The position numbers and the translations under genes are program-made. Under the pieces are notes generated by a model. That model made no database searches, was not told the DNA's origin, and saw only the letters and a list, made by a program, of their open reading frames with translations. Source: Deltaproteobacteria bacterium (lineage in GTDB: Bacteria > Myxococcota_A > Polyangia > GCA-2747355 > JADLHG01). From it: a stretch of DNA of 64,000 bases. This document shows positions 53,652 through 63,455 of the stretch, piece by piece; positions within the stretch are counted from its first letter, which is position 1; each line of letters begins with the position of its first letter. The DNA lies in NCBI GenBank assembly GCA_020848905.1, contig JADLHG010000036.1:1-64000 (forward strand), in the 5' to 3' direction.

Positions 53652-53898
53652 CGGGGAGAACGGATCTCAGACGTGCAAGGACGCGGGATGGGCCCCCCAA
53701 GGCCAAGAACTACGCTACCGCTTGCATGGACCGCGCGGCAAGGCGTTTTCCGCTTCGATGCCCAATCCTGACCGCGATGGGTTACCCGCAGCGACCCTGA
53801 GGGCTCGTGCTGCGGCCCGCATCCGGTCCGGCGCTGGGCGGCGTGCCGAGGCGCGATAGCGCCGCGGGGGAGGTCTTCTTTGAGGAAGGAGGGGGCCT

Positions 53899-53926
53899 GT
53901 CTAGAACACCGATCGGTGTTCTAGAC
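53899..53926. promoter_or_regulatory. Perfect 28-base palindrome after rhlE
   Basis: The core GAACACCGATCGGTGTTC (53904-53921) is flanked by GTCTA and TAGAC, so all 14 base pairs match. It lies five bases after the helicase stop codon. There is no T-run on either side. It may be a hairpin that ends or protects the rhlE mRNA, or a TetR-type operator. Confidence 0.6.
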
Positions 53927-53930
53927 CCGG

Positions 53931-55472
53931 TCAGTCGGCGCCTGCGCCGCTGCGCGGAGAGGTGTCGCGACGCGAGCTCGTTCCCTGCGTGGCGGCGGGG
54001 GGGCGGCGACGACGGCGTCGCTGGGCCGGATCGGCGGCCGAGGCCTCCTCCGTGCGTGCGCCCGGGGTGACCGGCGCGGCCCGGCGCTGCGACGCTTCAT
54101 CCCGCGGCTCCTGACCGGCACCGCGTCCCTGACCGGCACCGCGTCCCTGACCGGCACCGCGTCCCTGACCGGGGCCACGTCCCTGACTGCCGCCGCGTCC
54201 TTGACCGGCACCGCGTCCCTGACCGGCACCGCGTCCCTCCCGCGCCGGCGCCCTCTGCGCGGACTGCCTGCCGCGCGCTCCCTGACCCGTGCCGCGAGGC
54301 TGGCCCGGCTGCGTGCGCTGCGTCTCGCGCGGCGACGCCGCCGCGGAGTAGTCGAAGCCCTCGATCGTGCGTCGCGCGAGCCGCGTGCCGAGCACTCGCT
54401 CGATGGCGGAGATCTGCGCGCCGTCCTCGGGAGAGACGAGCGTGAAGGCGTCCCCCGTGCGGGCTGCGCGACCCGTGCGCCCGATGCGATGGGTGTAGGC
54501 GTCCACCGTGTCGGGCATGTCGTAGTTGATGACGTGCGAGATGCTCGCCACGTCGATGCCGCGCGCGGCGATGTCCGTGGCCACCAGGATCTGGTAGGTC
54601 CCGTCGCGGAAGCCTCCCATGGCCTCCTCGCGGCGGTTCTGCGAGAGGTTCCCCTGCAGGCAGGTGGCCGCCAGCCCCTCGCCGGCGAGGTGCTGCGCCA
54701 GGCGCTTCGCCCGGTGCTTCGTCCGGGTGAAGATGAGCACGGAGCCCTCTCCGACGCTGCGCAGGATTTCGTGGACCAGCTTGGTCTTGAGGTGCTGCGC
54801 CACGGGGAAGAGGGCGTGCGCCACGGTGGCCGCGGGGGCCGGAGGATTGACGCGCACGCGCACCGGGTTCTTCAGGACCTCGTGCACCAGGCGGTCCAGC
54901 TCCGTCGGCATGGTGGCCGAGAAGAGGAGCGTCTGTCGCTGGGCCGGAAGCTGCCCCAGGATGCGGCGCACGTCGGGGAGAAAGCCCATGTCGAACATGC
55001 GGTCGGCTTCGTCCAGCACCGCGACCTCGACCTTCGAGAGGTCGATGCTGCGCTGGCGGAGGTGGTCGAGGAGGCGGCCGGGGCAGGCCACCACGATCTC
55101 CACGCCCGAGCGCAGCTTCGAGGCCTGGGGGTTGAAGCCCACGCCGCCGAAGATGGCCGCGCTGCGCAGGCCCGTCTTCTCGCCGAGGGTGACGAAGGAG
55201 TCGTGGATCTGTGCCGCCAGCTCCCGCGTGGGAGCCAGGATGAGCGCCCGGATCCGGCGGCGCGGGCCCTCGGAGAGCCGCTGCAGGATGGGCAGCGCGA
55301 AGGCCGCGGTCTTTCCGGTGCCGGTCTGGGCCAGCCCGAGCAGGTCGCGCCCCTCCATGACGGAGGGGATGGCCTGGGTTTGGATGGGGGTTGGGGTCTG
55401 GTAACCCGCCGCCCGGACGCCGGCGGCGATCTCGGGACGCAGGTTGAACGCGTCGAAGGTGGACGTAGACAA
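53931..55472 (-). CDS. rhlE: DEAD-box RNA helicase, RhlE type, with Gly/Arg-rich tail
   Basis: An ATP-dependent RNA helicase of 513 residues. Motifs in order are the Q motif (YQTPTPIQTQAIP), AQTGTGKT, PTRELAAQI, DEADRMFDMGF, SATMP, ARGIDVASISHVINYD and HRIGRTGRAARTGD. The tail (about 385-513) is basic and disordered, with seven GRGAGQ-like repeats encoded by 18-base DNA repeats, probably an RNA-binding element. The start seems to be TTG at 55472, giving MSTSTFDAFNLRPE, because no in-frame ATG is near. A promoter-like element about 160 bases upstream suggests a long leader, as for cold-induced helicase genes. Confidence 0.93.
   Translation of the reverse strand: MSTSTFDAFNLRPEIAAGVRAAGYQTPTPIQTQAIPSVMEGRDLLGLAQTGTGKTAAFALPILQRLSEGPRRRIRALILAPTRELAAQIHDSFVTLGEKTGLRSAAIFGGVGFNPQASKLRSGVEIVVACPGRLLDHLRQRSIDLSKVEVAVLDEADRMFDMGFLPDVRRILGQLPAQRQTLLFSATMPTELDRLVHEVLKNPVRVRVNPPAPAATVAHALFPVAQHLKTKLVHEILRSVGEGSVLIFTRTKHRAKRLAQHLAGEGLAATCLQGNLSQNRREEAMGGFRDGTYQILVATDIAARGIDVASISHVINYDMPDTVDAYTHRIGRTGRAARTGDAFTLVSPEDGAQISAIERVLGTRLARRTIEGFDYSAAASPRETQRTQPGQPRGTGQGARGRQSAQRAPAREGRGAGQGRGAGQGRGGSQGRGPGQGRGAGQGRGAGQGRGAGQEPRDEASQRRAAPVTPGARTEEASAADPAQRRRRRRPPAATQGTSSRRDTSPRSGAGAD
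54113..54238 (-). repeat. Seven 18-base tandem repeats in the rhlE tail
   Basis: The plus-strand unit GACCGGCACCGCGTCCCT occurs seven times head to tail, the fourth and fifth copies slightly diverged. It encodes the six-residue repeat GRGAGQ. Copy number is likely to vary between strains. Confidence 0.85.
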
Positions 55473-55630
55473 GGCGATATCTTGGCTCTCCTGAGTCCTA
55501 GGGTTCTAGGGTGATGCGTGCGCGAGAAATCGGCGCCCTGGGACCTGCCACCCGCCACGGACTCAGGCTTCACTGGGGGGGGTGACCAAGGAGGCGAAGC
55601 TCGGATGGAGCTTCCACGCGAGGCCTGGGC

Positions 55631-55659
55631 AATATGATCGACCGGCGTGGGGCATGCAA
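55631..55659 (-). promoter_or_regulatory. Candidate sigma-70 promoter of rhlE, minus strand
   Basis: On the minus strand TTGCAT (55659-55654), 17 bases, CATATT (55636-55631). It implies a leader of about 150 bases before the TTG start at 55472. Confidence 0.45.
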
Positions 55660-55695
55660 GGGAAAAAATGCCCGCCCCTCGAAGAAGTCGGGTCC

Positions 55696-55959
55696 CTAGC
55701 CGGGCCCGCCCCGTCGGAGATAGGCCACGCAGCCCTGCAGGGTCGCGACCCGGGCGTAGTCGCGCTCGGGGATCTCGACCCCGGTCAGCCGCTTGATGGC
55801 CACGAGCGCGCGCAGGAAGTCCATCGAGTCGATATCCAGCGCCTCCTGCAGGTTCGCGGCCGGATCGAGCGCGGCGAGGTCCGCTTCGGGGGCTACCTCC
55901 GCGAGCGCCGCCAGGGCGGCGGTCCGGGCCTCGGCTTCGGTGAGGACGCGAGGGGTCAT
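55696..55959 (-). CDS. Acyl carrier protein
   Basis: Encodes 87 residues, the size of a free-standing carrier protein. The phosphopantetheine attachment serine is in DIDSMDFL, the usual D-S-M/L context, with an acidic helix 2 around it. Its ATG overlaps the E2 stop codon (ATGA), so it is translated with the 2-oxoacid dehydrogenase genes. Those complexes normally hand their acyl group to CoA, so a coupled carrier protein is odd and suggests acyl transfer into a biosynthetic route. There is no ketosynthase or other assembly-line gene in the window. Confidence 0.87.
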   Translation of the reverse strand: MTPRVLTEAEARTAALAALAEVAPEADLAALDPAANLQEALDIDSMDFLRALVAIKRLTGVEIPERDYARVATLQGCVAYLRRGGPG

Positions 55960-57185
55960 AGCTCCTCCGGGTGCTGCAGCAGCTGGTCGATGGCGGCCAG
56001 GTACATCGCGCCGCGGTGCCCGTCGCTCACGCGGTGGTCGGCGGCCAGCGTGGTCCCGACGAGCGGGCGCACTCCGATGAGACCCCCCTCCGCCCACGGG
56101 CGCTCCACCACCTTGCCGAAGCCCACGAGCGCCACCTGCGGCGGATAGATCACGCCCTGGACCCATTCCACACCGCGCTGGCCCAGGCTGGTGACGGTGA
56201 TCGTTCCGTCCGTGAGCTCGGAGCTTCGCAGACGCCCCGAGCGGGCGCGCTCGGAGACGTCGGTCAGGGCGTCCATGAGCTCTCCCAGGCTCAGCGTGCT
56301 GGCGTGGTGGATGGCGGGGATGACCAGACCTCCTTCGCGCAGGGAGATGGCCACGCCGAGGTGGACCGCGGAGGCGGGCTCGAACCGCCCGTCGCGGTAG
56401 TAGCCGTTCACCTCGGGCACGGCGGCCACGGCGCGGGCGGCGGCCTTCAGCAGGAGCACCGCCGGTAGCAGCCGCGCCTCGAGCGGACGGCCCTCGTTCT
56501 CCTCGCGCAGCCAGGTCATCGCCCGCTCGAGGCAGATCTGCGTGGCCAGGTAGTAGTGCGGGATCTCCCGCTTCGAGAGGCTCATGGCGCGCGCGATGGC
56601 GCGCCGCATGGGGGGCGTCTCGTCGGCGGGGGGCGCGGCAGGCGCGCGTGGGGCCGCTGCCTCGGCGTGCTCCGCTCGGACCGTCTCCGCCGGCGTCGCG
56701 GGCGCCGTGGTCGCCACAGGTGCCGCGCCCGGTCCGAGGTCCCGGGCCACGATGGCTCCGCCGGGTCCGCTCCCCCGGACCGTCCCCAGCGCGAGGCCAC
56801 GCTCGGCCGCCAGGCGACGCGCGAGCGGGCTGGCCTTGAGCCGCGCGCTGTCCGCCGGCGGCGAGCCGACTGGAGCCGGCACCGGCTGGATCGGAGCCGG
56901 GGCTTCGCGGAACGGAGCCGGGGCCTGCGGCACCGGGGGCGGGGCCGACGCGCTCTCTCGCAAGCGCGCGATCGGAGTTCCGACGGGGACGTCTTCGCCC
57001 CCGGGGACCAGCAGCTCCTCGACCACCGCGTCCTGCCAGATCTCGACCTCGATCACCCCCTTGTCGGTCTCGACGAGCAGGACCACCTGGCCGCGACGTA
57101 CGGCCTCGCCCGGCTGCACGCGCCACTCCACGATGCGGCCGCGTTCCATGTCCGCGCCCAGCGAGGGCATGCAGAAGTCGCTCAT
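55956..57185 (-). CDS. Dihydrolipoamide acyltransferase (E2) of a 2-oxoacid dehydrogenase complex
   Basis: Encodes 409 residues. The N-terminal lipoyl domain has the modified lysine in [11 protein letters not shown] (near residue 42). Pro/Ala linkers surround a peripheral subunit-binding domain ([21 protein letters not shown], about 120-155). The catalytic domain (about 190-409) contains the HRVSDG motif with the active-site histidine. There is one lipoyl domain, as in acetoin or branched-chain types. Both ends overlap neighbours. No E3 (dihydrolipoamide dehydrogenase) gene is present, so E3 must come from elsewhere. Confidence 0.93.
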   Translation of the reverse strand: MSDFCMPSLGADMERGRIVEWRVQPGEAVRRGQVVLLVETDKGVIEVEIWQDAVVEELLVPGGEDVPVGTPIARLRESASAPPPVPQAPAPFREAPAPIQPVPAPVGSPPADSARLKASPLARRLAAERGLALGTVRGSGPGGAIVARDLGPGAAPVATTAPATPAETVRAEHAEAAAPRAPAAPPADETPPMRRAIARAMSLSKREIPHYYLATQICLERAMTWLREENEGRPLEARLLPAVLLLKAAARAVAAVPEVNGYYRDGRFEPASAVHLGVAISLREGGLVIPAIHHASTLSLGELMDALTDVSERARSGRLRSSELTDGTITVTSLGQRGVEWVQGVIYPPQVALVGFGKVVERPWAEGGLIGVRPLVGTTLAADHRVSDGHRGAMYLAAIDQLLQHPEEL

Positions 57186-58180
57186 CGTCCCAGCGCTCCG
57201 CGTGCGGCGGCCACGATCCCGTCCACCTGCGGCAGGGCGGCCTCCTCCAGGTGGCGCGCGTAGGGGATCGGCACCTCCGCGGTGCAGACCCGGGCCGGAG
57301 GCGCGTCGAGCTCGTAGAACGATCCTTCTAGAATCGACGCAAGGATTTCCGCCGCCAGGCCGCCGGTCCGCCAGCACTCGTCCACCACCACCACGCGGTG
57401 CGTGCGCCGGACGGAGTCATGGATACTCTCGAGGTCGAGGGGCCGCAGGCTCCGCAGGTCCAGCACCTCGGCCGAGACCCCCTCCGCCTCGAGACGCTCG
57501 GCCGCCTCGAGCGTCTTGTAGAGGCTCCCCCCGTGGGTGATCAGGCTCAGGTCCCGGCCGGGGCGACGGACCGCCGCGTTGTAGATCGATCCTTCTATAA
57601 CGTTCGCGCCGAGCTCCCCTTCCAGGTTGTAGAGCCCGCCGTGCTCGAAGATCACCACCGGGTCGGGGTCCTCGAGGGCCGGCCAGAGCATCCCGCGAGC
57701 GTCCTCGATCGTGGCCGGCGCGAGCACCTTGAGCCCCGGGACGTGCGCGTACCAGTTCTCGAGGCTGTGCGAGTGCTGGCAGGCGAGCTGGCGTCCGGCC
57801 CCGGTAGTCATGCGGATCACGAGCGGCACGTTGAACTGCCCCCCGGACATGTGGAGCAGCGTGGCTGCGTTGTTCACGATCTGGTCCAGGGCCAGCAGGC
57901 TGAAGTTCACGGTCATGATCTCGACGATCGGGCGCATGCCGCCGAGCGCCGCGCCGACCCCCGCGCCCACGAACGCGCCCTCCGAAAGCGGGGTGTCGCG
58001 GATCCGCTCGGGGCCAAACTCCTCGAGGAGCCCGCGGCTCACGCCGAAGCCGCCGCCGTAGGCGCCCACGTCCTCGCCCATCAGGAAGACCCGCTCGTCG
58101 CGCGTGAGTGCCTCCCGGAGCGCCTCGCGTACCGCCTCGCGGTAGGTCAGCTTGCGCCGCGTCGCGCTCGCTCCGGTCAT
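57182..58180 (-). CDS. 2-oxoacid dehydrogenase E1 beta subunit
   Basis: The 332-residue beta chain of a thiamine-diphosphate-dependent dehydrogenase (pyruvate, acetoin or branched-chain 2-oxoacid type). It shows [18 protein letters not shown], a glutamate-bearing [19 protein letters not shown] loop that in this family activates TPP, and [26 protein letters not shown]. Start and stop overlap E1 alpha and E2 respectively. The exact substrate cannot be deduced; similarity of the set to AcoA/AcoB makes acetoin or pyruvate the first guesses. Confidence 0.93.
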   Translation of the reverse strand: MTGASATRRKLTYREAVREALREALTRDERVFLMGEDVGAYGGGFGVSRGLLEEFGPERIRDTPLSEGAFVGAGVGAALGGMRPIVEIMTVNFSLLALDQIVNNAATLLHMSGGQFNVPLVIRMTTGAGRQLACQHSHSLENWYAHVPGLKVLAPATIEDARGMLWPALEDPDPVVIFEHGGLYNLEGELGANVIEGSIYNAAVRRPGRDLSLITHGGSLYKTLEAAERLEAEGVSAEVLDLRSLRPLDLESIHDSVRRTHRVVVVDECWRTGGLAAEILASILEGSFYELDAPPARVCTAEVPIPYARHLEEAALPQVDGIVAAARGALGR

Positions 58181-59169
58181 CGTCGCCCCTCCTCGCTGCA
58201 GACGAAGCGCGTCAGCTCCGCGACCGGCTCGAACGCGCCCGCCTCGGCCGCGGCCACCGCCGCGTCGAGCTCCGCCCCGAGCTCCGCCTCCAGCGCGGCC
58301 AGCGCTTCGTCGTCGAGAAAGCCCTCCTGCCGCAGCCGCGCCGAGAAGGTCGCGATGGGGTCCCGCTTCTTCCAGGCCTCGACCTCGTCCTTCGCGCGGT
58401 AGAGCTCCGGATCGAACATGGAGTGCGCGCGGAAGCGGTAGGTCTGGAGCTCGAGGAAGTGCGGTCCGCTGCCGCCGCGGATGGCGTCCACGGCCTTCGT
58501 CGCGGCGTGCTCCACCGCCAGCACGTCCATCCCGTCGACCGTCCAGGCGGGCACCTCGTAGCTCGCCGCCTTCAGGCTGAGGTGGGTCTCCGACTCGTAG
58601 CGCGCAAGGGCCGTGCCCATGGCGTAGAAGTTGTTCTCGCAGAGGAAGAGCACCGGGAGGCCCCAGAGGGCGGCCAGGTTGAGGGACTCGTGAAAGGCTC
58701 CCTCGGCCACCGCCCCGTCGCCGAAGAAGCAGGCCGTGACGCATGTGCGGCCCGAGAGCTTGTCGGCGAGGGCGAGCCCCACGGCGAGCGGCAGCCCCCC
58801 CGCCACGATCGCGTTTCCGCCGTAGAAGCGCGTCCTCGCGTCGAAGAGGTGCATCGAGCCGCCTCGGCCCCGGCAGCAGCCCTCGATCTTGCCGTACATC
58901 TCGGCCAGCACGGAGGCGGGGCTCAGGCCGCGGGCCAGCGCGTGACCGTGCTCGCGGTAGGTGGAGACCACCGCGTCCTCGGGGAGAAGGGGCTGCATCG
59001 CCCCCACCGCCACCGCCTCCTCTCCGATGTAGAGGTGGAGGAAGCCGCGGATCTTGGTCGCCTGGTAGAGCTCGGCGCAGCGCTCCTCGAAGCGCCGGAT
59101 GCGCAGCATCTCGCGCAGCAGGCCAAGCGCGTGGGCGCGCAGGGTGTGGGCGGCCTCGCTCTGGGTCAC
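58177..59169 (-). CDS. 2-oxoacid dehydrogenase E1 alpha subunit
   Basis: The 330-residue alpha chain binding thiamine diphosphate. The GDG-to-N motif runs from [17 protein letters not shown] to [20 protein letters not shown] and [17 protein letters not shown] are characteristic of the PDH/acetoin family, and [13 protein letters not shown] follows where phosphorylatable serines occur in eukaryotic relatives. The start is GTG overlapping the stop of the acyl-CoA synthetase gene (GTGA). It forms a heterotetramer with E1 beta. Confidence 0.94.
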   Translation of the reverse strand: MTQSEAAHTLRAHALGLLREMLRIRRFEERCAELYQATKIRGFLHLYIGEEAVAVGAMQPLLPEDAVVSTYREHGHALARGLSPASVLAEMYGKIEGCCRGRGGSMHLFDARTRFYGGNAIVAGGLPLAVGLALADKLSGRTCVTACFFGDGAVAEGAFHESLNLAALWGLPVLFLCENNFYAMGTALARYESETHLSLKAASYEVPAWTVDGMDVLAVEHAATKAVDAIRGGSGPHFLELQTYRFRAHSMFDPELYRAKDEVEAWKKRDPIATFSARLRQEGFLDDEALAALEAELGAELDAAVAAAEAGAFEPVAELTRFVCSEEGRR

Positions 59170-60947
59170 GTCTCCTTCTCCGTCTGTTCTAGGGTGGAGA
59201 GGTCGCCGTCGGGAAGACCGAGCTCGCGGGCCTTGAGCAGGCGCCGCATGATCTTGCCGCTGCGGGTCCGAGGGAGCTGTGCGGCGAAGGAGATCTCCTT
59301 CGGCGCCACCGCGGGCCCGAGGCGGGTGCGGGCGAAGCCGAGGAGCTCCCGGGCCAGCTCGTCCGTCGGCTCGAAGCCGCGCTTCAGCGCCACGAAGGCC
59401 TTGATCAGCGCGCCCGCCACGGGGTCCGGCTTGCCGATCACCCCCACCTCGGCCACCGCCGGGTGCTCCATCAGCGCGCTCTCCACCTCGAACGGCCCGA
59501 TCAGGTGCCCGGCGCACTTGATCACGTCGTCGCCGCGTCCGACGAACCAGAAGTAGCCGTCGGCGTCGCGCTTGGCGAGGTCGCCCGAGAGGTACCATCC
59601 CCCGACGAAGCAGCGCCGGTAGCGTTCCTCCTGGTGCAGGTAGCCGCGGAACATGGAGGGCCACCCGGTCCGCAGGGCGAGCTCCCCCTCCACCCCCGCT
59701 TCGGTGACGACCTCGGGCTGGCCCTGCCGCACGATCACCTGACCGGCCTCGTCGCGGCGCAGGATCGCGGCCTCGATCCCGGGGAGCGGGCGGCCCATCG
59801 AGCCCGGCCGCACCTCGCAGGCTGCGAAGTTGGCGATCATGATCCCGCCCGTCTCGGTCTGCCACCAGTTGTCGTGGATCGGCCGGCCGAAGACCTCGCT
59901 CCCCCAGAGCACGGCCTCGGGGTTGAGCGGCTCGCCCACACTGGCGATGAAGCGCAGGCGGGAGAGGTCGCGCGCTCGCGCCAGCTCCGGGCCGGCCTTC
60001 ATCAGCATCCGCACGGCGGTCGGAGCGGTGTACCAGTTGGTGACGCGTTCCTCCTCGAGGAGGCGGTACCAGCGCTCGGGATCGAACTCGGCCTCGTCCA
60101 CGACCAGCGTGGCGCCGAGGGCGAGCGGCGCGAGGATCCCGTACGAGGTGCCCGTCACCCACCCGGGGTCGGCGGTGCACCAGAAGACGTCGTCGGGGCG
60201 CAGATCGAGGGCCAGGCGCGCGGTGACCCGGTGGGCCAGGATTGCCCGGTGCACGTGGAGCGCGCCCTTCGGCGTGCCGGTGGTGCCGCTCGTGAAGTGG
60301 AGCAGCGCGGGGGCCTCGGGGTCCATTCCGCGGGTGGCGAAGCTGCCGGGCGTGGAGAGGAGCGCGTCGAAGGGCAGCGTGCCGGAGGGGGCCTCGCCGG
60401 TTGCCCCGGCCAGGAGGACGTGCTCGAGCTTCGGCAGCCGCGGCCGGAGCGCCGCGACGCGCTTCTGGTAGAGGGCCGGCGTCGTGAGCAGCACGGCTCC
60501 CTCCCCGAGGGTGAGCCGGGTGTAGACCGGCTCCGGACCGAAGGCCGAGAAGAGCGGGCAGACCACGGCGCCCGCCTTCAGCGCGCCGAGCGCCGTGACG
60601 TAGAGCTCGGGGATGCGGCCGGCGAGCGTGAAGACGCGCGTTCCCGGCCTCACGCCGAGACGCTCCAGACCACCCGCGGCCAGCTGGCTCAGGCGGTCCA
60701 GCTCGCGGTAGGTCAGCTCGCGCCGCTCTCCGCGCTTGCCGAGCCACCTTAGGGCGCAGCGATCCGCCTCGGGGCCGTTCGCGTGGCGGCCCACCGCCTC
60801 GTGACCCAGGTTGAGGCGCCCGCCCGGGAGCCAGGCCAGCTCCGTCGCAGCCTGCTCCCACGAGAAGTCCCGCCGTGCGGCGTCGTAGTCGAGCAGGTTC
60901 GGCGGAGTGATCCAGGCGGCGGGCTTCGCGATGGGTGGAAAGGGCAT
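59166..60947 (-). CDS. Acetyl-CoA synthetase-like AMP-forming ligase
   Basis: Activates a carboxylic acid with ATP to the acyl-AMP and then the CoA thioester. The 593 residues contain the P-loop-like [14 protein letters not shown], the NWWQTETGG motif typical of acetyl/propionyl-CoA synthetases, [11 protein letters not shown] and the C-terminal catalytic lysine in [11 protein letters not shown]. It is about 60 residues shorter than E. coli Acs, missing part of the N-terminus, as in AcsA of Bacillus. It is the first gene of the operon continuing into E1, E2 and ACP, which links carboxylate activation with 2-oxoacid oxidation. Confidence 0.9.
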   Translation of the reverse strand: MPFPPIAKPAAWITPPNLLDYDAARRDFSWEQAATELAWLPGGRLNLGHEAVGRHANGPEADRCALRWLGKRGERRELTYRELDRLSQLAAGGLERLGVRPGTRVFTLAGRIPELYVTALGALKAGAVVCPLFSAFGPEPVYTRLTLGEGAVLLTTPALYQKRVAALRPRLPKLEHVLLAGATGEAPSGTLPFDALLSTPGSFATRGMDPEAPALLHFTSGTTGTPKGALHVHRAILAHRVTARLALDLRPDDVFWCTADPGWVTGTSYGILAPLALGATLVVDEAEFDPERWYRLLEEERVTNWYTAPTAVRMLMKAGPELARARDLSRLRFIASVGEPLNPEAVLWGSEVFGRPIHDNWWQTETGGIMIANFAACEVRPGSMGRPLPGIEAAILRRDEAGQVIVRQGQPEVVTEAGVEGELALRTGWPSMFRGYLHQEERYRRCFVGGWYLSGDLAKRDADGYFWFVGRGDDVIKCAGHLIGPFEVESALMEHPAVAEVGVIGKPDPVAGALIKAFVALKRGFEPTDELARELLGFARTRLGPAVAPKEISFAAQLPRTRSGKIMRRLLKARELGLPDGDLSTLEQTEKET

Positions 60948-61186
60948 GGCGCGCTCCCCAAAAGCATGAAGTGCACGCCGCGCGCCAACCTCGCCGCGGA
61001 CCGAAGGCGCCACAGCGGGGCGAATTTGCATCGTATGCGCTCGCGGCCGTCGAGCGGACGTCCCCGAGGCGGGGCCAGGCTGGCCTGCTCCCGACGAGAC
61101 GGCCCGTGCGTGGAGGTCACCCTGACCCGGCCGCGTAACGGCGGGGCGGCCCACGGCGTACCTGGGACGCCACGACGAGAGGTCAC

Positions 61187-62278
61187 ATGAGTCACGAGCC
61201 ACTGCCCGTCAAGGGCTTCCACCACGTCGAGCTCTGGGTCGGCAACGCCAAGCAGGCGGCCTACTACTACCGACGCGCTCTCGGATTCGATCAGCTGGCC
61301 TATGCGGGTCCGGAGACGGGGGTGCGGGACCGGGCGAGCTACCTGCTGGGGCAGGGGAAGATCCGCCTCGCGCTCACGAGCCCCGTGGCGGCGGACCATC
61401 CGATCTCCGCGCACCTCGCGCGGCACGGCGACGGCGTGCGCGACGTGGCCTTCGCCGTGGAGGACGTGGAGCGCTGCTACCGCGAGGCGGTGGCCCGGGG
61501 AGCCGAGGCGATTGCGGCTCCGGAAACGCTCGGAGACGGGCAAGGGAGCGTGCGACGCGCCACGGTGCGGACCTACGGCGACACGGTGCACAGCTTCGTC
61601 TCGGGGGCGGCAGGGGGCGACGGCTTCCTCCCCGGGTATGCCCCCCTCGCGGTGGCAGCCGACCGGCCCGTCGGGCTCCTCGCCATCGACCACGTGGTGG
61701 GAAACGTGGAGCAGGGGCGCATGCAGGTGTGGCGCGAGTTTTACGAACGTGTGTTCGGATTCGAGCCCTTCGTCTCCTTCGACGACAAGGACATCTCCAC
61801 CGAGTTCTCGGCGCTGCGCAGCCAGGTCATGGCCAACGCCTCGCGCAGCGTGAAGATGCCCATCAACGAGCCCGCCGTCGGTCGCAAGAAGAGCCAGATC
61901 CAGGAGTACCTGGACTTCAACGCGGGGGCCGGGGTGCAGCACCTCGCGCTCCTCACCGACGACATCATCTTCACCGTCTCGCGGCTGCGCGAGAACGGCG
62001 TGGAGTTTCTCGCGGTGCCCGACACCTACTACGACGAGGTCTGGGAGCGCGTGGGAGCCGTGGCCGAGGAGCGCCGACGCGTGCGCGAGCTCGGCATCCT
62101 CGTGGACCGAGACGAGCGCGGGTATCTCCTGCAGCTCTTCACGCGGCCGGTGCAGGACCGGCCGACGCTCTTCTACGAGATCATCCAGCGCCGAGGGTGC
62201 CAGTCCTTCGGCAAGGGGAACTTCAGGGCGCTCTTCGAGTCGATCGAGCGCGAGCAAGCCCGACGGGGGAATCTCTGA
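61187..62278 (+). CDS. hpd: 4-hydroxyphenylpyruvate dioxygenase
   Basis: Converts 4-hydroxyphenylpyruvate to homogentisate in tyrosine degradation. The 363 residues form two vicinal-oxygen-chelate halves (starting [12 protein letters not shown] and AIDHVVGNV). The iron ligands are the histidines in AIDHVVGNV and VQHLALLT and the glutamate in LFYEIIQR. Conserved FQEYLDF-like (IQEYLDFN) and [13 protein letters not shown] segments support the call. The ATG follows GAGAGG, and the stop overlaps the hmgA ATG. The upstream divergent region contains GCATCGTATGC (61028-61038), a possible operator. Confidence 0.95.
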   Translation: MSHEPLPVKGFHHVELWVGNAKQAAYYYRRALGFDQLAYAGPETGVRDRASYLLGQGKIRLALTSPVAADHPISAHLARHGDGVRDVAFAVEDVERCYREAVARGAEAIAAPETLGDGQGSVRRATVRTYGDTVHSFVSGAAGGDGFLPGYAPLAVAADRPVGLLAIDHVVGNVEQGRMQVWREFYERVFGFEPFVSFDDKDISTEFSALRSQVMANASRSVKMPINEPAVGRKKSQIQEYLDFNAGAGVQHLALLTDDIIFTVSRLRENGVEFLAVPDTYYDEVWERVGAVAEERRRVRELGILVDRDERGYLLQLFTRPVQDRPTLFYEIIQRRGCQSFGKGNFRALFESIEREQARRGNL

Positions 62279-63432
62279 TGCCGGTCTATCGTCAGCTGGG
62301 GCGCGTGCCTCGCAAGCGGCACGTGGTATTCGCGCGGGAAGGGGGAGGCCTCTACTACGAGGAGCTGATGGGCAACCAGGGCTTCTCGGGGCTCTCCTCG
62401 CTCCTCTATCACGAGCGCCGGCCGACGGCGGTGCGGTCGAGTCGGCTCCTGGCCGAGCTCTCGTGGGAAGCGGACCCGGACCGAACGCTGCGCATGCGGC
62501 ACTTCCGGCTCGGGCGGCTCGAAGCGGGCGGCAGCCCCACACTGGGGCGCGTGCCCATCGCCTTCAACGCGGAGGTGGCGCTCTCGGTCGTCCAGCCCGG
62601 CCGCAGCGACGAGTTCTTCTACCGGAACGCGCAAGGAGACGAGCTGCTCTTCGTGGCGGACGGCGAGGGCGTGCTCGAGAGCCAGCTCGGCGAGCTCGAC
62701 TACGGGCGCGGCGACTACCTGGTCGTGCCGCGCGGGATCCTCTACCGCCTGCGACTCGGCGCGGGTCCGCACCGGCTCTTCGTCGTGGAGAGCGCGGGGG
62801 CCGTCGAGACGCCGCGGCGCTACCGCAACGAGCACGGCCAGCTCGTGGAGGGGGCGCCCTATTGCGAGCGGGACCTACGCGCGCCGGAGCGGCTCGTCCA
62901 GCACGAGGCGGCGGGCGAGGCGCGCCTGGTGGTGAAGGCCCAGAACCGGCTGACCGAGGTGGTCCTCGACCACCATCCCTTCGACGTGGTCGGCTGGGAC
63001 GGCTACTACTACCCGTGGGCGCTGAACGTGCGCGACTTCGAGCCGATCGTGGGGCGCATCCACCAGCCGCCTCCCGTGCACCAGACCTTCCAGGGGCCGG
63101 GCTTCGTGGTCTGTTCGTTCGTGCCGCGCCCGTACGACTTCGACCCGCGGGCCGTACCTGCCCCCTACCACCACGCGAACGTGCGCTCCGACGAGGTGAT
63201 CTTCTACGCCAAGGATCGCTTCATGAGCCGCAAGGGGATCGAGTATGCCTCGCTCACGCTCCATCCGGACGGCCTCGTGCACGGCCCGCACCCGGGCCGC
63301 ACCGAGGAGTCGATCGGCCAGAAGGAGACCGACGAGCTGGCGGTGATGGTGGATACCTTCCAGCCGCTCACCGTGGCGCGGGACGTTCTTGCCGTCGAGG
63401 ACGCGGACTACGGGCGCTCCTGGCTCGAGTAG
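62278..63432 (+). CDS. hmgA: Homogentisate 1,2-dioxygenase
   Basis: Opens the ring of homogentisate to maleylacetoacetate. The 384-residue length and the sequence fit the compact bacterial form. The cupin-like core has FYRNAQGDELLFVADGEGVL and YGRGDYLVVPRGI. The iron-site segment lies in YHHANVRSDEVIFYAKDRF, with LHPDGLVHGPHPG and the closing ESIGQKETDELAVMVD. It is translationally coupled to hpd (TGATG). The next step, maleylacetoacetate isomerase and fumarylacetoacetase, is not in the window. Confidence 0.95.
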   Translation: MPVYRQLGRVPRKRHVVFAREGGGLYYEELMGNQGFSGLSSLLYHERRPTAVRSSRLLAELSWEADPDRTLRMRHFRLGRLEAGGSPTLGRVPIAFNAEVALSVVQPGRSDEFFYRNAQGDELLFVADGEGVLESQLGELDYGRGDYLVVPRGILYRLRLGAGPHRLFVVESAGAVETPRRYRNEHGQLVEGAPYCERDLRAPERLVQHEAAGEARLVVKAQNRLTEVVLDHHPFDVVGWDGYYYPWALNVRDFEPIVGRIHQPPPVHQTFQGPGFVVCSFVPRPYDFDPRAVPAPYHHANVRSDEVIFYAKDRFMSRKGIEYASLTLHPDGLVHGPHPGRTEESIGQKETDELAVMVDTFQPLTVARDVLAVEDADYGRSWLE

Positions 63433-63455
63433 GCTCGGCGCGCCCGGCCGCGCCC

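Larger units (their letters stand above)
53560..53930. other. Region between the metzincin operon and rhlE
   Basis: 371 bases without a supported gene. It holds the ribosome site and a weak -24/-12 element for the metzincin operon, a short run of CATCTCTCC-like repeats, and at the right end a perfect 28-base palindrome. Open frames here lack start signals and codon bias. Confidence 0.55.

Noticed and set aside
53807-54070. Small plus-strand frame between the metzincin operon and rhlE
   Set aside because: No ribosome site, Arg/Gly/Pro-biased, crosses the palindrome and runs antisense into rhlE.
54113-54238. Regular 18-base repeats as a possible CRISPR array
   Set aside because: Units are contiguous without spacers and encode the GRGAGQ repeat of the helicase tail.
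61100-61186. GG-N10-GC element upstream of hpd
   Set aside because: Only the four invariant bases match; -12 reads CGGC. Such matches arise by chance in GC-rich DNA.
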